Part shown: in pieces, positions 33,152 to 41,766 of the stretch
How the letters are laid out: each line of letters begins with the position of its first letter
Position numbering within the stretch: the stretch's first letter is position 1
NCBI RefSeq assembly: GCF_003675325.1
Contig: NZ_CP033073.1
Coordinates: 2,170,001-2,234,000, forward strand
DNA length: 64,000 bases
Source: Streptomyces dangxiongensis
Lineage (GTDB): Bacteria > Actinomycetota > Actinomycetes > Streptomycetales > Streptomycetaceae
Reading direction: 5' to 3'
Made by a program: the position numbers and the translations under genes
The notes under the pieces: generated by a model
What the model saw: the letters and a program-made list of their open reading frames with translations, nothing else
What the model was told of the DNA's origin: nothing
Database searches by the model: none

Positions 33152-33344
33152 GAAGGCTCACCTCGCCGCGAAAAGGGATGAGGGGGATGGTTCACGACCG
33201 ATCGGTGCTACTGGATCGTTGGTACCCGAAACGCACCGGCCCCACCACCCCTCGCGCGTCCGAACGGCCGAAAGGCCCGCCGGCGGATGGCAGGGGCGGT
33301 TCAGGGGAGACTGTGGAAGCGGTCCGATGGCACCGGGAAAGTTG

Positions 33345-33358
33345 TCGAAGCGCTTCGA
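33345..33358. promoter_or_regulatory. LacI-type operator 1 (palindrome TCGAAGCGCTTCGA)
   Basis: Perfect 14-bp palindrome, extended to 16 bp with flanking G and C, in the intergenic region 108 bases upstream of the lacI start. The same core appears at three other sites around the xyloglucan locus. The CG-centred, inverted layout is typical of LacI-family operators. Confidence 0.8.
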
Positions 33359-33434
33359 CGGCCTATGGACACCCCGGCCCGGCTGGAGCTAATGTCCTCC
33401 TCACCCTTACTCGTCATGTCGGCAGCGCGCATTG

Positions 33435-33447
33435 TCGAAGCGCTTCA
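33435..33447. promoter_or_regulatory. LacI-type operator 2 (TCGAAGCGCTTCA)
   Basis: Same core GAAGCGCTTC ending 19 bases before the lacI start codon at 33466, placed to block lacI's own promoter. With operator 1 this suggests autoregulation. Nothing else is seen in the 33152-33465 gap. Confidence 0.8.
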
Positions 33448-33465
33448 CCAGGTTGGGAGAGCTGG

Positions 33466-34479
33466 ATGGTCACCCTCGCCGAGGTCGCCCAGCACGCCGG
33501 AGTCTCGGCGAGCACGGTGAGCTATGTCCTCAGCGGCAAGCGGTCCATCTCCACCACCACCCGGCACCGGGTCGAGCAGAGCATCCGGGAACTGGGATAC
33601 CACCCGAACGCGGGTGCCCGCGCCCTGGCGAGCAGCCGTTCCAACATCATCGCGCTGATGATCCCGCTCCGTACCGACATGTACGTGCCGGTGATGATGG
33701 AGATCGCCATCGCGGTGGCCACCACGGCCCGCACGCACGGCTACGACGTCCTGCTGCTCACCGGCGAGGAGGGGCCCGACGCGGTGCGCCGGGTCACCGG
33801 CAGCGGGCTCGCCGACGCCATGATCCTGATGGACGTGGAGCTGGACGACGAGCGGCTCCCGCTGCTGCGGGCGACCGGCCAGCCCTCGGTACTGATCGGC
33901 CTGCCCGCCGACACCGCCGGCCTGACCTGCGTGGATCTGGACTGGAGCGCCACGGGCGCGCTCTGTGTGGAGCACCTGGCCGGGCTCGGCCACCGTGACA
34001 TCGCTGTCATCGGCGAGGCCCCGGCGGTCTACGAGCGACACACCGGCTTCGCCGAGCGCACGCTCGACGGGCTGCGCTCCCGGGCCCGGGAGACGGCGGT
34101 ACGGGTGCTGCACCGGCCCTGCGAGGGCGGATACGACGCGATGGCCCTCACGCTGGCCCGGATCTTCGACGAGCGCCCGGGGACGACCGGGTTCGTGGTG
34201 CAGAACGAGTCGGCGGTGGAGCCGCTGCTCGCGCTGCTGCGCCAGCAGGGCCGGGCCGTGCCCGAGGACGTGTCCGTGGTCGCGGTCTGCCCGGAACAGG
34301 TCGCCGTCCAGGCCTCGGTGCGGCTGACCTCGGTCGCCGTGCCCGCCCAGGAGCTGGGCCGGCACGCCGTGGAACATCTGGTCGCCAAGCTGGAGGGGCG
34401 GGACGGCGACGAGGTCGAGCTGCTCGCACCCGAGCTGACGGTACGGGCGAGTTCGGGACCGGCACCCGCGACGTCCTGA
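33466..34479 (+). CDS. LacI-family transcriptional regulator of the xyloglucan locus, 337 aa
   Basis: Starts at ATG 33466 (upstream open frame is non-coding). The HTH is textbook: VTLAEVAQHAGVSASTVSYV, LSGKRSISTTTRHRVEQSIR, then the hinge helix ALASSRSNIIALMIP. The rest is a periplasmic-binding-protein-like effector domain (GTTGFVVQNESAVEPLLALL). Repressor of sugar genes by family knowledge. The palindromes at 33345, 33435, 47821 and 48001 are the natural candidates for its binding sites. The effector is probably a xyloglucan-derived oligosaccharide, which is inference. Confidence 0.9.
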   Translation: MVTLAEVAQHAGVSASTVSYVLSGKRSISTTTRHRVEQSIRELGYHPNAGARALASSRSNIIALMIPLRTDMYVPVMMEIAIAVATTARTHGYDVLLLTGEEGPDAVRRVTGSGLADAMILMDVELDDERLPLLRATGQPSVLIGLPADTAGLTCVDLDWSATGALCVEHLAGLGHRDIAVIGEAPAVYERHTGFAERTLDGLRSRARETAVRVLHRPCEGGYDAMALTLARIFDERPGTTGFVVQNESAVEPLLALLRQQGRAVPEDVSVVAVCPEQVAVQASVRLTSVAVPAQELGRHAVEHLVAKLEGRDGDEVELLAPELTVRASSGPAPATS

Positions 34480-34754
34480 CCCACCGCGCCCCGGCCCACG
34501 GCCCACCACCGCCGGCCCCACCCCGTCCCCCGGCCCACCACCTTCTCCCCGCCGCTTCCCCGGCGCACCGCCTTCCCCCCCACCCCCACCGCTTTCCGGC
34601 CCACCGCCTCTCACCGACCGCGTCCCGGCCCGTCCCCGCCCGCGCCCCGCGCGCCCCGCGCGCCCCGCGCCCCGCGCCCGCGCCCCCCGCGCCGGTGGGA
34701 TACGCCCGCCCGCCTGTCCCGCATCCGTCCGCACGTCTCTCCTCGGGAGCCGCC
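34480..34754. other. Low-complexity, C-rich spacer
   Basis: The 275-bp gap between lacI and the GH31 gene is strongly C-rich and G-poor on this strand up to about 34690, with runs of GCGCCCCGC units near 34645-34690. No gene or hairpin with clear stem is seen. The GH31 ribosome site (GGGAG) lies at its end. Confidence 0.7.
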
Positions 34755-36794
34755 GTGAACCAGCCTGCCGTCGCGCAGCCCGCGATCAGCCTCGCCCAGT
34801 CCTCCCCCACCGTCGGCACGCTCCGGGAACGGGACGGGGCGCTGGAGTGGAGCGGCCGTCAGGAGACGGTGCGGATCGAGCCGTGGGGTCCGGACGCGGT
34901 CCGGGTGCGGGCCCGGCTCGGCGGCCCGGTGCTCCAGGGGCTGCCCGGGGCACTCCTCGAACCGCCGCCCGCCCCGGGCATCACCGTCGTGACCGGTGAC
35001 GGCGTGGGACGGCTGACCGTCGGCGCCCTGACCGTCGAGGTGTCCGCCGAGGGACTGATCCGCTTTCTGCGCACCGACGACCGTAGCTGCTGGCCGAGGA
35101 GCACGCCCACTTCTGGTGGCCGGGCCCCCGCCTGTACACGGCGGTCGGCAACGGGCACCACCGGCTGGAGCAGCGGTTCGCCGCCTACGAGGGCGAGAAG
35201 CTGTACGGCCCTGGGCCAGCACCAGCACGGCCGCCTCGACCAGAAGGGCCTGGTGCTGGACCTGGTGCAGCGCAACGCCGAGGTCAGCGTGCCGGTGCTG
35301 GTCTCCAGCCGCGGCTACACCCTGCTGTGGAACAACCCGGCGATCGGCCGGGTGGAGCTGGCGGGCAACGGCACCCGGTGGGTCGCGGACTCCGCCCGGC
35401 AGATCGACTACTGGATCACGGCGGGCACGCCGGCCGACGGTCAGCGCGCCTACAGCGCGGTGACCGGGCGGTCGCCGATGCTGCCGGAGTGGGCGGCGGG
35501 CTTCTGGCAGTGCAAGCTGCGCTACCGCACGCAGGACGAACTCCTCGCGGTGGCCCGGGAGTACAGGCGCCGGGGGCTGCCCCTCGCGGCGATCGTCTGC
35601 GACTTCTTCCACTGGACCCACCTGGGCGAGTGGAAGTTCGACCCGAAGGAATGGCCCGACCCGGCGGCGATGGTGCGGGAGCTGGAGGAACTCGGCGTCA
35701 AGCTGGTCGTCTCCGTCTGGCCGTCGGTGTCGCCGCTGTCGGAGAACCACCCGGTGATGGAGCAGCGCGGCCACTTCATCGGCACGCAGTACGGGCCGCT
35801 GGCGCACGCCGACTGGCCGGACAAGGGCGTCGACTCCACCGTCCAGGTCGCGTTCTACGACGCCACGAACCCCGAGGCCCGGGAGTTCGTGTGGTCGCGC
35901 GTCCGCGACAACTACCTGGTCCCGTACGGCATCACCGCCTTCTGGCTGGACGCGTGCGAGCCCGAGCTGAAGCCCGGCTTCCAGGAGAATCTGCGGTACT
36001 GGGCGGGCCCCGGCCTGGAGGTCGGCAACCTCTACCCGGCCGAGAACGCCCGCACCTTCCACGAGGGCCTGCGCGCGTCCGGCGAGCAGGAGGTGATCAC
36101 CCTCAACCGCTCGGCGTGGGCGGGCAGTCAGCGGTACGGTGCCGCGCTGTGGTCCGGTGACATCGGCACCGACTTCGCGACCCTGCGCCGGCAGATAGCG
36201 GCCGGGCTGAACACCGCCCTGTCCGGCATCCCGTGGTGGAACACCGACATCGGCGGCTTCCACGGCGGCGACCCGGACGACCCGGCGTACCGGGAGGTGC
36301 TGGTGCGCTGGTTCCAGTTCGGCGCGCTGTCCCCGCTGATGCGGCTGCACGGTTTCCGGGACCCGGGCATGCCGCTCGGCCCGGAGATGACGGGCGGCCC
36401 GAACGAGGTGTGGTCGTACGGCGAGGAGGCCGGTGCGATCCTGGAGCGCTTCCTGCGGCTGCGCGAGCGGCTGAGGCCGTACGTCCTGACGGTGATGCGG
36501 GAGGCGCACGAGGAGGGTCTGCCGGTGATGCGCCCGCTGTTCCTGGAGTTCCCGGCGGACCAGGCGGCCTGGGCGGTGGACGACGCCTATCTCTTCGGCC
36601 GGGACCTGCTCGTCGCCCCGGTACTGACGGCGGGTGCGACGGCCCGGACGGCGTACCTCCCGGCGGGCGCGCGCTGGACGGACGCGTGGACGGGTGTGAC
36701 GTACGAGGGCGGTGCGGCGGTGACGGTGGACGCGCCGCTGGACCGGATCCCGCTGTTCCTGCGGGACGGGGCGCGGCTGCCGGTCGCGGAGTAG
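34755..36794 (+). CDS. GH31 alpha-xylosidase-like glycosidase, 679 aa (two compensating single-base indels)
   Basis: Releases alpha-linked xylose from xyloglucan oligosaccharides (YicI-like). GTG 34755, GGGAG upstream, no signal peptide, so cytoplasmic. Nucleophile Asp399 is in FWLDACEPE and the acid/base Asp469 in ALWSGDIGTDF; SPLSENH and PWWNTDIGGFHG are also family motifs. Between 35085 and 35211 about 41 codons are read in the wrong frame: one G seems missing at CGT-AG (35084/35085) and one C is extra in the CCC at 35209-35211. With both corrected, a normal RELLAEEHAHFWWPGPRLY segment appears. Whether alpha-xylosidase or alpha-glucosidase activity dominates is inferred from context with xyloglucanases. 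Confidence 0.85.
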   Translation: MNQPAVAQPAISLAQSSPTVGTLRERDGALEWSGRQETVRIEPWGPDAVRVRARLGGPVLQGLPGALLEPPPAPGITVVTGDGVGRLTVGALTVEVSAEGLIRFLRTDDRSCWPRSTPTSGGRAPACTRRSATGTTGWSSGSPPTRARSCTALGQHQHGRLDQKGLVLDLVQRNAEVSVPVLVSSRGYTLLWNNPAIGRVELAGNGTRWVADSARQIDYWITAGTPADGQRAYSAVTGRSPMLPEWAAGFWQCKLRYRTQDELLAVAREYRRRGLPLAAIVCDFFHWTHLGEWKFDPKEWPDPAAMVRELEELGVKLVVSVWPSVSPLSENHPVMEQRGHFIGTQYGPLAHADWPDKGVDSTVQVAFYDATNPEAREFVWSRVRDNYLVPYGITAFWLDACEPELKPGFQENLRYWAGPGLEVGNLYPAENARTFHEGLRASGEQEVITLNRSAWAGSQRYGAALWSGDIGTDFATLRRQIAAGLNTALSGIPWWNTDIGGFHGGDPDDPAYREVLVRWFQFGALSPLMRLHGFRDPGMPLGPEMTGGPNEVWSYGEEAGAILERFLRLRERLRPYVLTVMREAHEEGLPVMRPLFLEFPADQAAWAVDDAYLFGRDLLVAPVLTAGATARTAYLPAGARWTDAWTGVTYEGGAAVTVDAPLDRIPLFLRDGARLPVAE

Positions 36795-36802
36795 GACCGG
36801 GA

Positions 36803-36833
36803 GGGGCCGGCCCCTGGAGAGGGAGCCGGCCCC
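36803..36833. terminator. Hairpin between convergent GH31 and GH12 genes
   Basis: 9-bp stem GGGGCCGGC/GCCGGCCCC with a 13-base loop, in the 45-base space between the two stop codons; likely bidirectional. Confidence 0.65.
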
Positions 36834-36839
36834 GACGGC

Positions 36840-37553
36840 TCAGCCGCTGCTGACGCTGAGGCTGTTGGTGGTGAAGTCCAGTCCGCCGGATGAGGACGTG
36901 ATCTCGTAGCCGAACTGGACGTCGCCGATGGTCACGTTGCCGAACCAGCCCTTGGTGTCTTTGATCCACTTCAGGATCGGCAGGATGTTGACCGTGCCGG
37001 AGCCGGAGTTGGAGCTGCGGACGAAGGAGAAGACCTCGTTGGAGCCGTTGTTGCCCTTGTAGACGGTCCAGGTTGAACCGCCGAGGGTGACGGTGCCCTG
37101 GGAGCCGCCGAGCGGGCCGACGGCGCCGGTCTTGTTGACCCAGAGCATGATCTCGTACTTGTAGCCGGTGTCCCAGATGTCGTACGACGTGTTGTACGCG
37201 CCGGACGCCGGGACGGTGACGTTGTAGCTGCTGGTGAGGGAGGTCAGGGAGCCGATCGGCTTGTTGATGACCTTCTTGGCGTTGGGGTAGGACTTGATGC
37301 CGCCGGTGTTCGGGTGGTTCGCCCGGACGCCCCAGTTGGTGCCGGAGTCGGCCCAGATGCACTGGCTGCCGGCGCCGGAGCCCCAGATGTCGTTGTAGAG
37401 GGTGTAGCCGTTCAGGGTGGTGCTGCCCCACTGGTCGCAGGAGTTCCAGACGGCGGCGGAGGCGGGTGCCGAGGCGAGGCCGACGGTGGCGCCGAGGGCG
37501 AGGGCGGGGGCGATCAGGGCCTTGACGACCCTGGTCCGTGTGCTTGTTGCCAT
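36840..37553 (-). CDS. Secreted GH12 endo-glucanase/xyloglucanase, 237 aa
   Basis: Extracellular hydrolase that cuts the beta-1,4-glucan backbone. Sec signal peptide about residues 1-33 (ending PASA). The beta-jelly-roll domain begins AVWNSCDQWGSTTLNG. The nucleophile Glu134 is in KYEIMLWVN and the acid/base Glu217 in QFGYEITSS. No cellulose-binding module. Last gene of the minus-strand operon, overlapping the GH95 3' end by 40 bases. GH12 includes xyloglucan-specific and general cellulases; the locus favours xyloglucan. Confidence 0.9.
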   Translation of the reverse strand: MATSTRTRVVKALIAPALALGATVGLASAPASAAVWNSCDQWGSTTLNGYTLYNDIWGSGAGSQCIWADSGTNWGVRANHPNTGGIKSYPNAKKVINKPIGSLTSLTSSYNVTVPASGAYNTSYDIWDTGYKYEIMLWVNKTGAVGPLGGSQGTVTLGGSTWTVYKGNNGSNEVFSFVRSSNSGSGTVNILPILKWIKDTKGWFGNVTIGDVQFGYEITSSSGGLDFTTNSLSVSSG

Positions 37554-39793
37554 GGTGTCCCTTCCATGGGTGGGGGAGGTGGGGGAGGTGGTGCTGGTTG
37601 CCGCGCCCTCAGGGTGAGGACGCGTTCTTCTCCGGCGACCAGGTCGAGCGGCTCGGCGCCGGAGGAAGTCCGCAGTTCGATGCGGTGGGTGCGGTGGGGC
37701 CGCAGGACGGCGCGGACACCGTCCGGGCTCCAGCCGAGGTCGAGTTCCGCGCCGAACCGGGTGCGTATGCCGCGCAGTTCACCGCTGGGGCAGGCGTCCG
37801 GTACGGCCGGCAGCAGGACCAGCCGGTGGGGGGTGGACTGGACGAGCATCTCGATCAGCACGCCGGGCAGGGTGTGCGCGGCGTCCGCGTTGTAGACGTC
37901 GCGGTGCGGGTAGTGGGCGCTCATCAGGGAGGCGTGGAAGAAGTCGCCGGCCAGGACCCGGCGCAGGGCGCCGGCGGCCCGGGCGGTGTCCCCTAGCCGG
38001 GCGGCGACCAGGGCGTGGTGCAGGTGGCCGTGGGCGGAGTCGTTCTCGGCACCGCGCAGGGCGAGCGCCCGGCGGGCTGCGGCGGCCAGGCGCGGGGTGT
38101 CGTACGGGTTGATCTCCTCCAGCGGCCAGACGCCGTACAGGTGGCTGAGGTGACGGTGGTCGTAGTTGTCGTCGAGTCCCGGCCAGGCCCATTCGGCGAG
38201 GGCGCCGTCGGCGTTGATCCGGTGCGGGGGCAGCCGGTCCGCCAGGGCCGACCAGGCGGCGGCGCGTTCGGGGTGGTACCGGGCGGCGGTGCGCAGGGTG
38301 TGCCGGGCGGCGGAGAGGTCCATGGCCGCGTTGACCGCGGCCGGGCCGCCGTTCGCGGGGCGGTTCTCGGGCGAGTAGGAGGGTACGACGACGAGGTGGC
38401 CGTCGGCGTCGGTGCGGGTGAGGAAGTCCTCGTAGAAGACGGCCGCCTCGGCGAGGGCGGCGGCGGTGCGCGGGTCCTGGGCGCCGCGGATCTCGTCGTG
38501 GTCGACCAGCGGTTTGAGCAGCCAGTCCGCGCCGGCGGTCCACAGATGCAGCGGGTGGTCGCGGCTGAAGTGGTACGTCAGCCCGGACTCGCCGTCGGTG
38601 TGCGAGGGCGCGACCGCGCCCCGGGCGCCGAAGACGGCGCGCGCGTTGGCCCGCCAGTCCGGCAACTGCCGCTCGATGAGGGCGGCCAGGGATTCGGTGA
38701 CCTCGGGCAGGGCGGCGGCGGGTGCGGCGGCGGTCTGGAGGTTGAGGTTGGCGTTCGTGGTGAACGCCCCCGACCAGGCGGTATCCCAGTCGCCGGTCCA
38801 CAGTCCGGTGAGCCGGGGCGGGAGCAGGCCGCTGCTGGAGAGCAGGTGGTAGCGGCCGGCGGCGAAGAGCCGTTCCAGCAGGGCCGGGCTGTGCGGGCGC
38901 CGCAGCAGTTCGGAGCCGGGCAGGGCGCGCTCGGCCGGATCGGCGCCGAGGTCGAGGGTCACCCGCAGGTAGGCGGCGCGGTGCCGGGCCAGATGGCGGC
39001 CGAGCAGGCTGTCGTACGACCGCTCGGTGCCGTCGAGCAGGTCCTGGAGCTGCCGGGCCTCTGCGACGACGTCCGCCTCGCCGCTGTGCCGGCGCACCCG
39101 GGTGAGCAGCAGCACCGAGCGGGCGCCGGTGACGCGGACGCCCTGTGGGACGAGTTCGGTACGGCCGCCGACGGCGGCGACGAGGGTCACGCCGGTGTAG
39201 GCGCGGTCGCTGTCCGGGTAGCGGGCGCGCAGGCTGAGCAGGGCGCCCTCGGGGGTGAGCAGGGTGCCCTGGCCGACCCGCAGTCCGGTGGGGGCGCCCG
39301 GCAGCCGGTGGTCCAGGCAGACATCGAGATCGCCGGCGGTGACCTCGTGCACGATGACGTCGTCGGCGCGGGAGACGAAGACGCGGCTGCCGGTGCCGGC
39401 GCGGACCGCGGTGACCTCGCCGGTGGTGAAGTCGACGGCACGGTGGTGGCCGTCGGGCCCGGCGCCCGCCGGTCTGCGCAGCCGGATCCGGAAGGCCGGA
39501 TGGAAGGGCTGCACCCACTGCAACGGCCGGCCGTCGGTGAAGCTGTCGGCGGCGGTGAGGTCGCCGGCGAGCAACCGGTCCTGGACGGCGGGCAGTTCCG
39601 CGGCGAGCCGGGGTGGCCGGGCGTGCTCGGCGCCGTTGGGCCGCACCAGGGTGTGATGGGTGACGACGACCCGCTCGTCGTTCGGGTCACCGGACACGAG
39701 GGCGCCGTGGTGGCCGTTCCCGCTCAGGAAGGCGTCCTCCCAGCGGGCGGCCGCGGCCGGTTCCCAGGTGCCGTGGACCGGGGTGCGGCTCAT
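37514..39793 (-). CDS. GH95 alpha-L-fucosidase-like enzyme, 759 aa
   Basis: Removes alpha-1,2-linked fucose from the side chains of xyloglucan. The N-terminal GH95 domain starts GTWEPAAAARWEDAFLSGNG; the central (alpha/alpha)6 barrel includes WTGDWDTAWSGAFTTNANLN and DNYDHRHLSHLYGVWP. No signal peptide, so it acts on imported oligosaccharides. The ATG at 39793 overlaps the GH42 stop (ATGA). The reading frame runs on through a stretch of eight prolines and over the GH12 start before its stop at 37514, an unusual end. Confidence 0.85.
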   Translation of the reverse strand: MSRTPVHGTWEPAAAARWEDAFLSGNGHHGALVSGDPNDERVVVTHHTLVRPNGAEHARPPRLAAELPAVQDRLLAGDLTAADSFTDGRPLQWVQPFHPAFRIRLRRPAGAGPDGHHRAVDFTTGEVTAVRAGTGSRVFVSRADDVIVHEVTAGDLDVCLDHRLPGAPTGLRVGQGTLLTPEGALLSLRARYPDSDRAYTGVTLVAAVGGRTELVPQGVRVTGARSVLLLTRVRRHSGEADVVAEARQLQDLLDGTERSYDSLLGRHLARHRAAYLRVTLDLGADPAERALPGSELLRRPHSPALLERLFAAGRYHLLSSSGLLPPRLTGLWTGDWDTAWSGAFTTNANLNLQTAAAPAAALPEVTESLAALIERQLPDWRANARAVFGARGAVAPSHTDGESGLTYHFSRDHPLHLWTAGADWLLKPLVDHDEIRGAQDPRTAAALAEAAVFYEDFLTRTDADGHLVVVPSYSPENRPANGGPAAVNAAMDLSAARHTLRTAARYHPERAAAWSALADRLPPHRINADGALAEWAWPGLDDNYDHRHLSHLYGVWPLEEINPYDTPRLAAAARRALALRGAENDSAHGHLHHALVAARLGDTARAAGALRRVLAGDFFHASLMSAHYPHRDVYNADAAHTLPGVLIEMLVQSTPHRLVLLPAVPDACPSGELRGIRTRFGAELDLGWSPDGVRAVLRPHRTHRIELRTSSGAEPLDLVAGEERVLTLRARQPAPPPPPPPPMEGTPWQQAHGPGSSRP

Positions 39794-41766
39794 GACCGCA
39801 GCACCGCCACCCCGTGGCGGCCGAGGGTGACCTCGTCCGTGACGTCCGTACCGCCGAGCAGGTCGTGATGCGTGCCGGGCACCTGGACGGTGATCTGCTC
39901 CCGCCCGTGGTTGAGCAGGAACAGCAGCTCCCCGCGGCGCACCGCCTCCACCCCCGCCGGGAGCCCGTCGAGCACCGGCCGCACCCCCGCGCCCGCGGCG
40001 ATGCCGGACAGCAGGGTGCGCAGCGCGTCCGGCTCGGGGAGGGTGGAGACGTACCAGGCGCGGCCCCGGCGCAGCACGGCGGGCAGCCCGTCGAGTTCGC
40101 CGCCCCGGTACGGCACGGTCTCGGCGGCCCCCGGCTCCGGTTCGATCTCCTCCGACCACAGCGTGCCGCGGAAGCCCTCGCACGCCACGGTCTCCCCCGC
40201 CTCCAGCGGCCACCACTCGTGCAGGGTGCGGATGCCGAACAGCTCGCGCAGCCGGGCGTCCATGCCGCCGGTCCTGACCCGGTCGTCCTCGTCGGCGACG
40301 CCGGTGAGGAAACCGCAGACGAGGGTGGAGCCGCCGCGGACGTACGCGAGGAGGTTGGCGACGGCGGCGTCGGTGAGGAGGTACAACTGCGGGACGACGA
40401 CGAGCCGGTAGCCGGACAGGTCGTGCTCCGGGTGGGCGAAGTCGGTGGTCAGATGGGCCTCCCACAGGGCCCGGTGCCATGCGGTGAGCACCTCCGGGAG
40501 GTCCACGAGCGTCGACAGCCGCCCCTCGTGCGCGCCGGCCCACCAGGAGTGCCAGTCGTGCAGGACGACGACGTCCGCGTCGATCCGGCCGCCGCTCACG
40601 TCCCCTGAGATCCGCTCCAGTTCGGCCCCGAGCTGCCGGACCTCCTGGTAGGCGCGGCCCTGCTCCCCCGCGTGGCCGACCATCCCGGAGTGGAACTTCT
40701 CGGCGCCCTGCCGGGACTGGCGCCACTGGAAGTAGCAGACGGCGTCGGCGCCGCGGGCGACGGCCTGGAACGACCACAGGCGGTTGAGACCGCGCGGCTT
40801 GGGGTGGTTCACACCTCGCCAGTTGACCGGTCCGGCCGCCTGTTCCATGAGCATCCACGGCCCGCGCGCCTGCGAACGGGTGAGGTCCTGCACGAGCGCC
40901 CCGTGCTGCGCGCCCAGCGGATCGCGCGGGTCGGGGTAGAGGTCGACGGAGACGACGTCCTCCTCCCGGGCCCAGCGCCAGGCGTCCTGCCCGATCCACA
41001 GCGGCATGAAGTTGGTGGTCACGGGGAGGTGCGGGGTGTGCCGGCGGACGATGTCCCGTTCGGCGGTGTAGCACTCCAGGAGCATGTCGGAGGTGAAGCG
41101 GCGGAAGTCCAGCACCTGGCCGGGGTTCTTCAGGTAGTGGTGGGCGCGGCGTGGGGGCAGGATGCCGTCCCAGGTGTCGTAGCCCTGGCTCCAGAAGGCG
41201 GTTCCCCAGGCGGAGTTGAGCGCGTCCAGGGTGGTGTAGCGCTGCCGTAGCCAGCGGCGGAAGGCGGCGGCGGCCTCGTCGCCGTGATCGGCGGTGCAGT
41301 ACTCGTTGTTGATGTGCCACATGGTGAGGGCCGGGTGGGTGCCGTAGCGGGCGGCGAGGTCCTCGGTGATGGCGGCGGCGTACCGGCGGTAGGTGGCGCT
41401 GGAGTGCGAGAAGTGCTGCCGGCCGCCCCACCACTCGATGTGGCCGTCGGCGTCCCGGGGCAGGGTGTCGGGGTGCAGCCGGCCCATCCAGGGCGGCGGG
41501 GAGGACGTGGGCGTGGCGAGGACGACGCCGATGCCGTTGTCGTGCAGGAGGTCCATGAGCCGGTCCAGCCAGCCGAACTCGCGTGCTCCCGGCTCGGGTT
41601 CGAGTCGGGACCAGGAGAAGACGCCGAGGGTGACGGAGTTGACCCCCCGGGCCTGCTTCATCAGCCGGACGTCGTCCTGCCAGGTCTCCTCGGGCCACTG
41701 CTCGGGGTTGTAGTCGCCGCCGAAGAGGATGCGGCCCCGGGTGGCGTCGGCGAGGGCCGGTTTCAT
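39790..41766 (-). CDS. GH42 beta-galactosidase, 658 aa
   Basis: Removes galactose from xyloglucan side chains in the cytoplasm. ATG 41766 gives MKPALADATRGRILFGGDYN, a typical GH42 start (GGDYNPEQW). Catalytic acid/base Glu155 (MWHINNEY) and nucleophile Glu308 (WMLMEQAAGPVNWR) are in place; the trimerisation and C-terminal beta domains follow. No signal peptide. Coupled to GH74 upstream and GH95 downstream through four-base overlaps. GH42 is unusual here, since GH2 or GH35 galactosidases are more often found in xyloglucan systems. Confidence 0.9.
   Translation of the reverse strand: MKPALADATRGRILFGGDYNPEQWPEETWQDDVRLMKQARGVNSVTLGVFSWSRLEPEPGAREFGWLDRLMDLLHDNGIGVVLATPTSSPPPWMGRLHPDTLPRDADGHIEWWGGRQHFSHSSATYRRYAAAITEDLAARYGTHPALTMWHINNEYCTADHGDEAAAAFRRWLRQRYTTLDALNSAWGTAFWSQGYDTWDGILPPRRAHHYLKNPGQVLDFRRFTSDMLLECYTAERDIVRRHTPHLPVTTNFMPLWIGQDAWRWAREEDVVSVDLYPDPRDPLGAQHGALVQDLTRSQARGPWMLMEQAAGPVNWRGVNHPKPRGLNRLWSFQAVARGADAVCYFQWRQSRQGAEKFHSGMVGHAGEQGRAYQEVRQLGAELERISGDVSGGRIDADVVVLHDWHSWWAGAHEGRLSTLVDLPEVLTAWHRALWEAHLTTDFAHPEHDLSGYRLVVVPQLYLLTDAAVANLLAYVRGGSTLVCGFLTGVADEDDRVRTGGMDARLRELFGIRTLHEWWPLEAGETVACEGFRGTLWSEEIEPEPGAAETVPYRGGELDGLPAVLRRGRAWYVSTLPEPDALRTLLSGIAAGAGVRPVLDGLPAGVEAVRRGELLFLLNHGREQITVQVPGTHHDLLGGTDVTDEVTLGRHGVAVLRS

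Noticed and set aside
30929..33181. 750-codon plus-strand frame opposite the acyl-CoA dehydrogenase
   Set aside because: No domain; overlaps the whole of a well-supported enzyme gene.
34611..36509. 632-codon minus-strand frame opposite GH31
   Set aside because: Shadow of GH31, whose catalytic motifs are on the plus strand.
38015..39868. 617-codon plus-strand frame opposite GH95
   Set aside because: Gly/Val/Arg-rich shadow with no motif.
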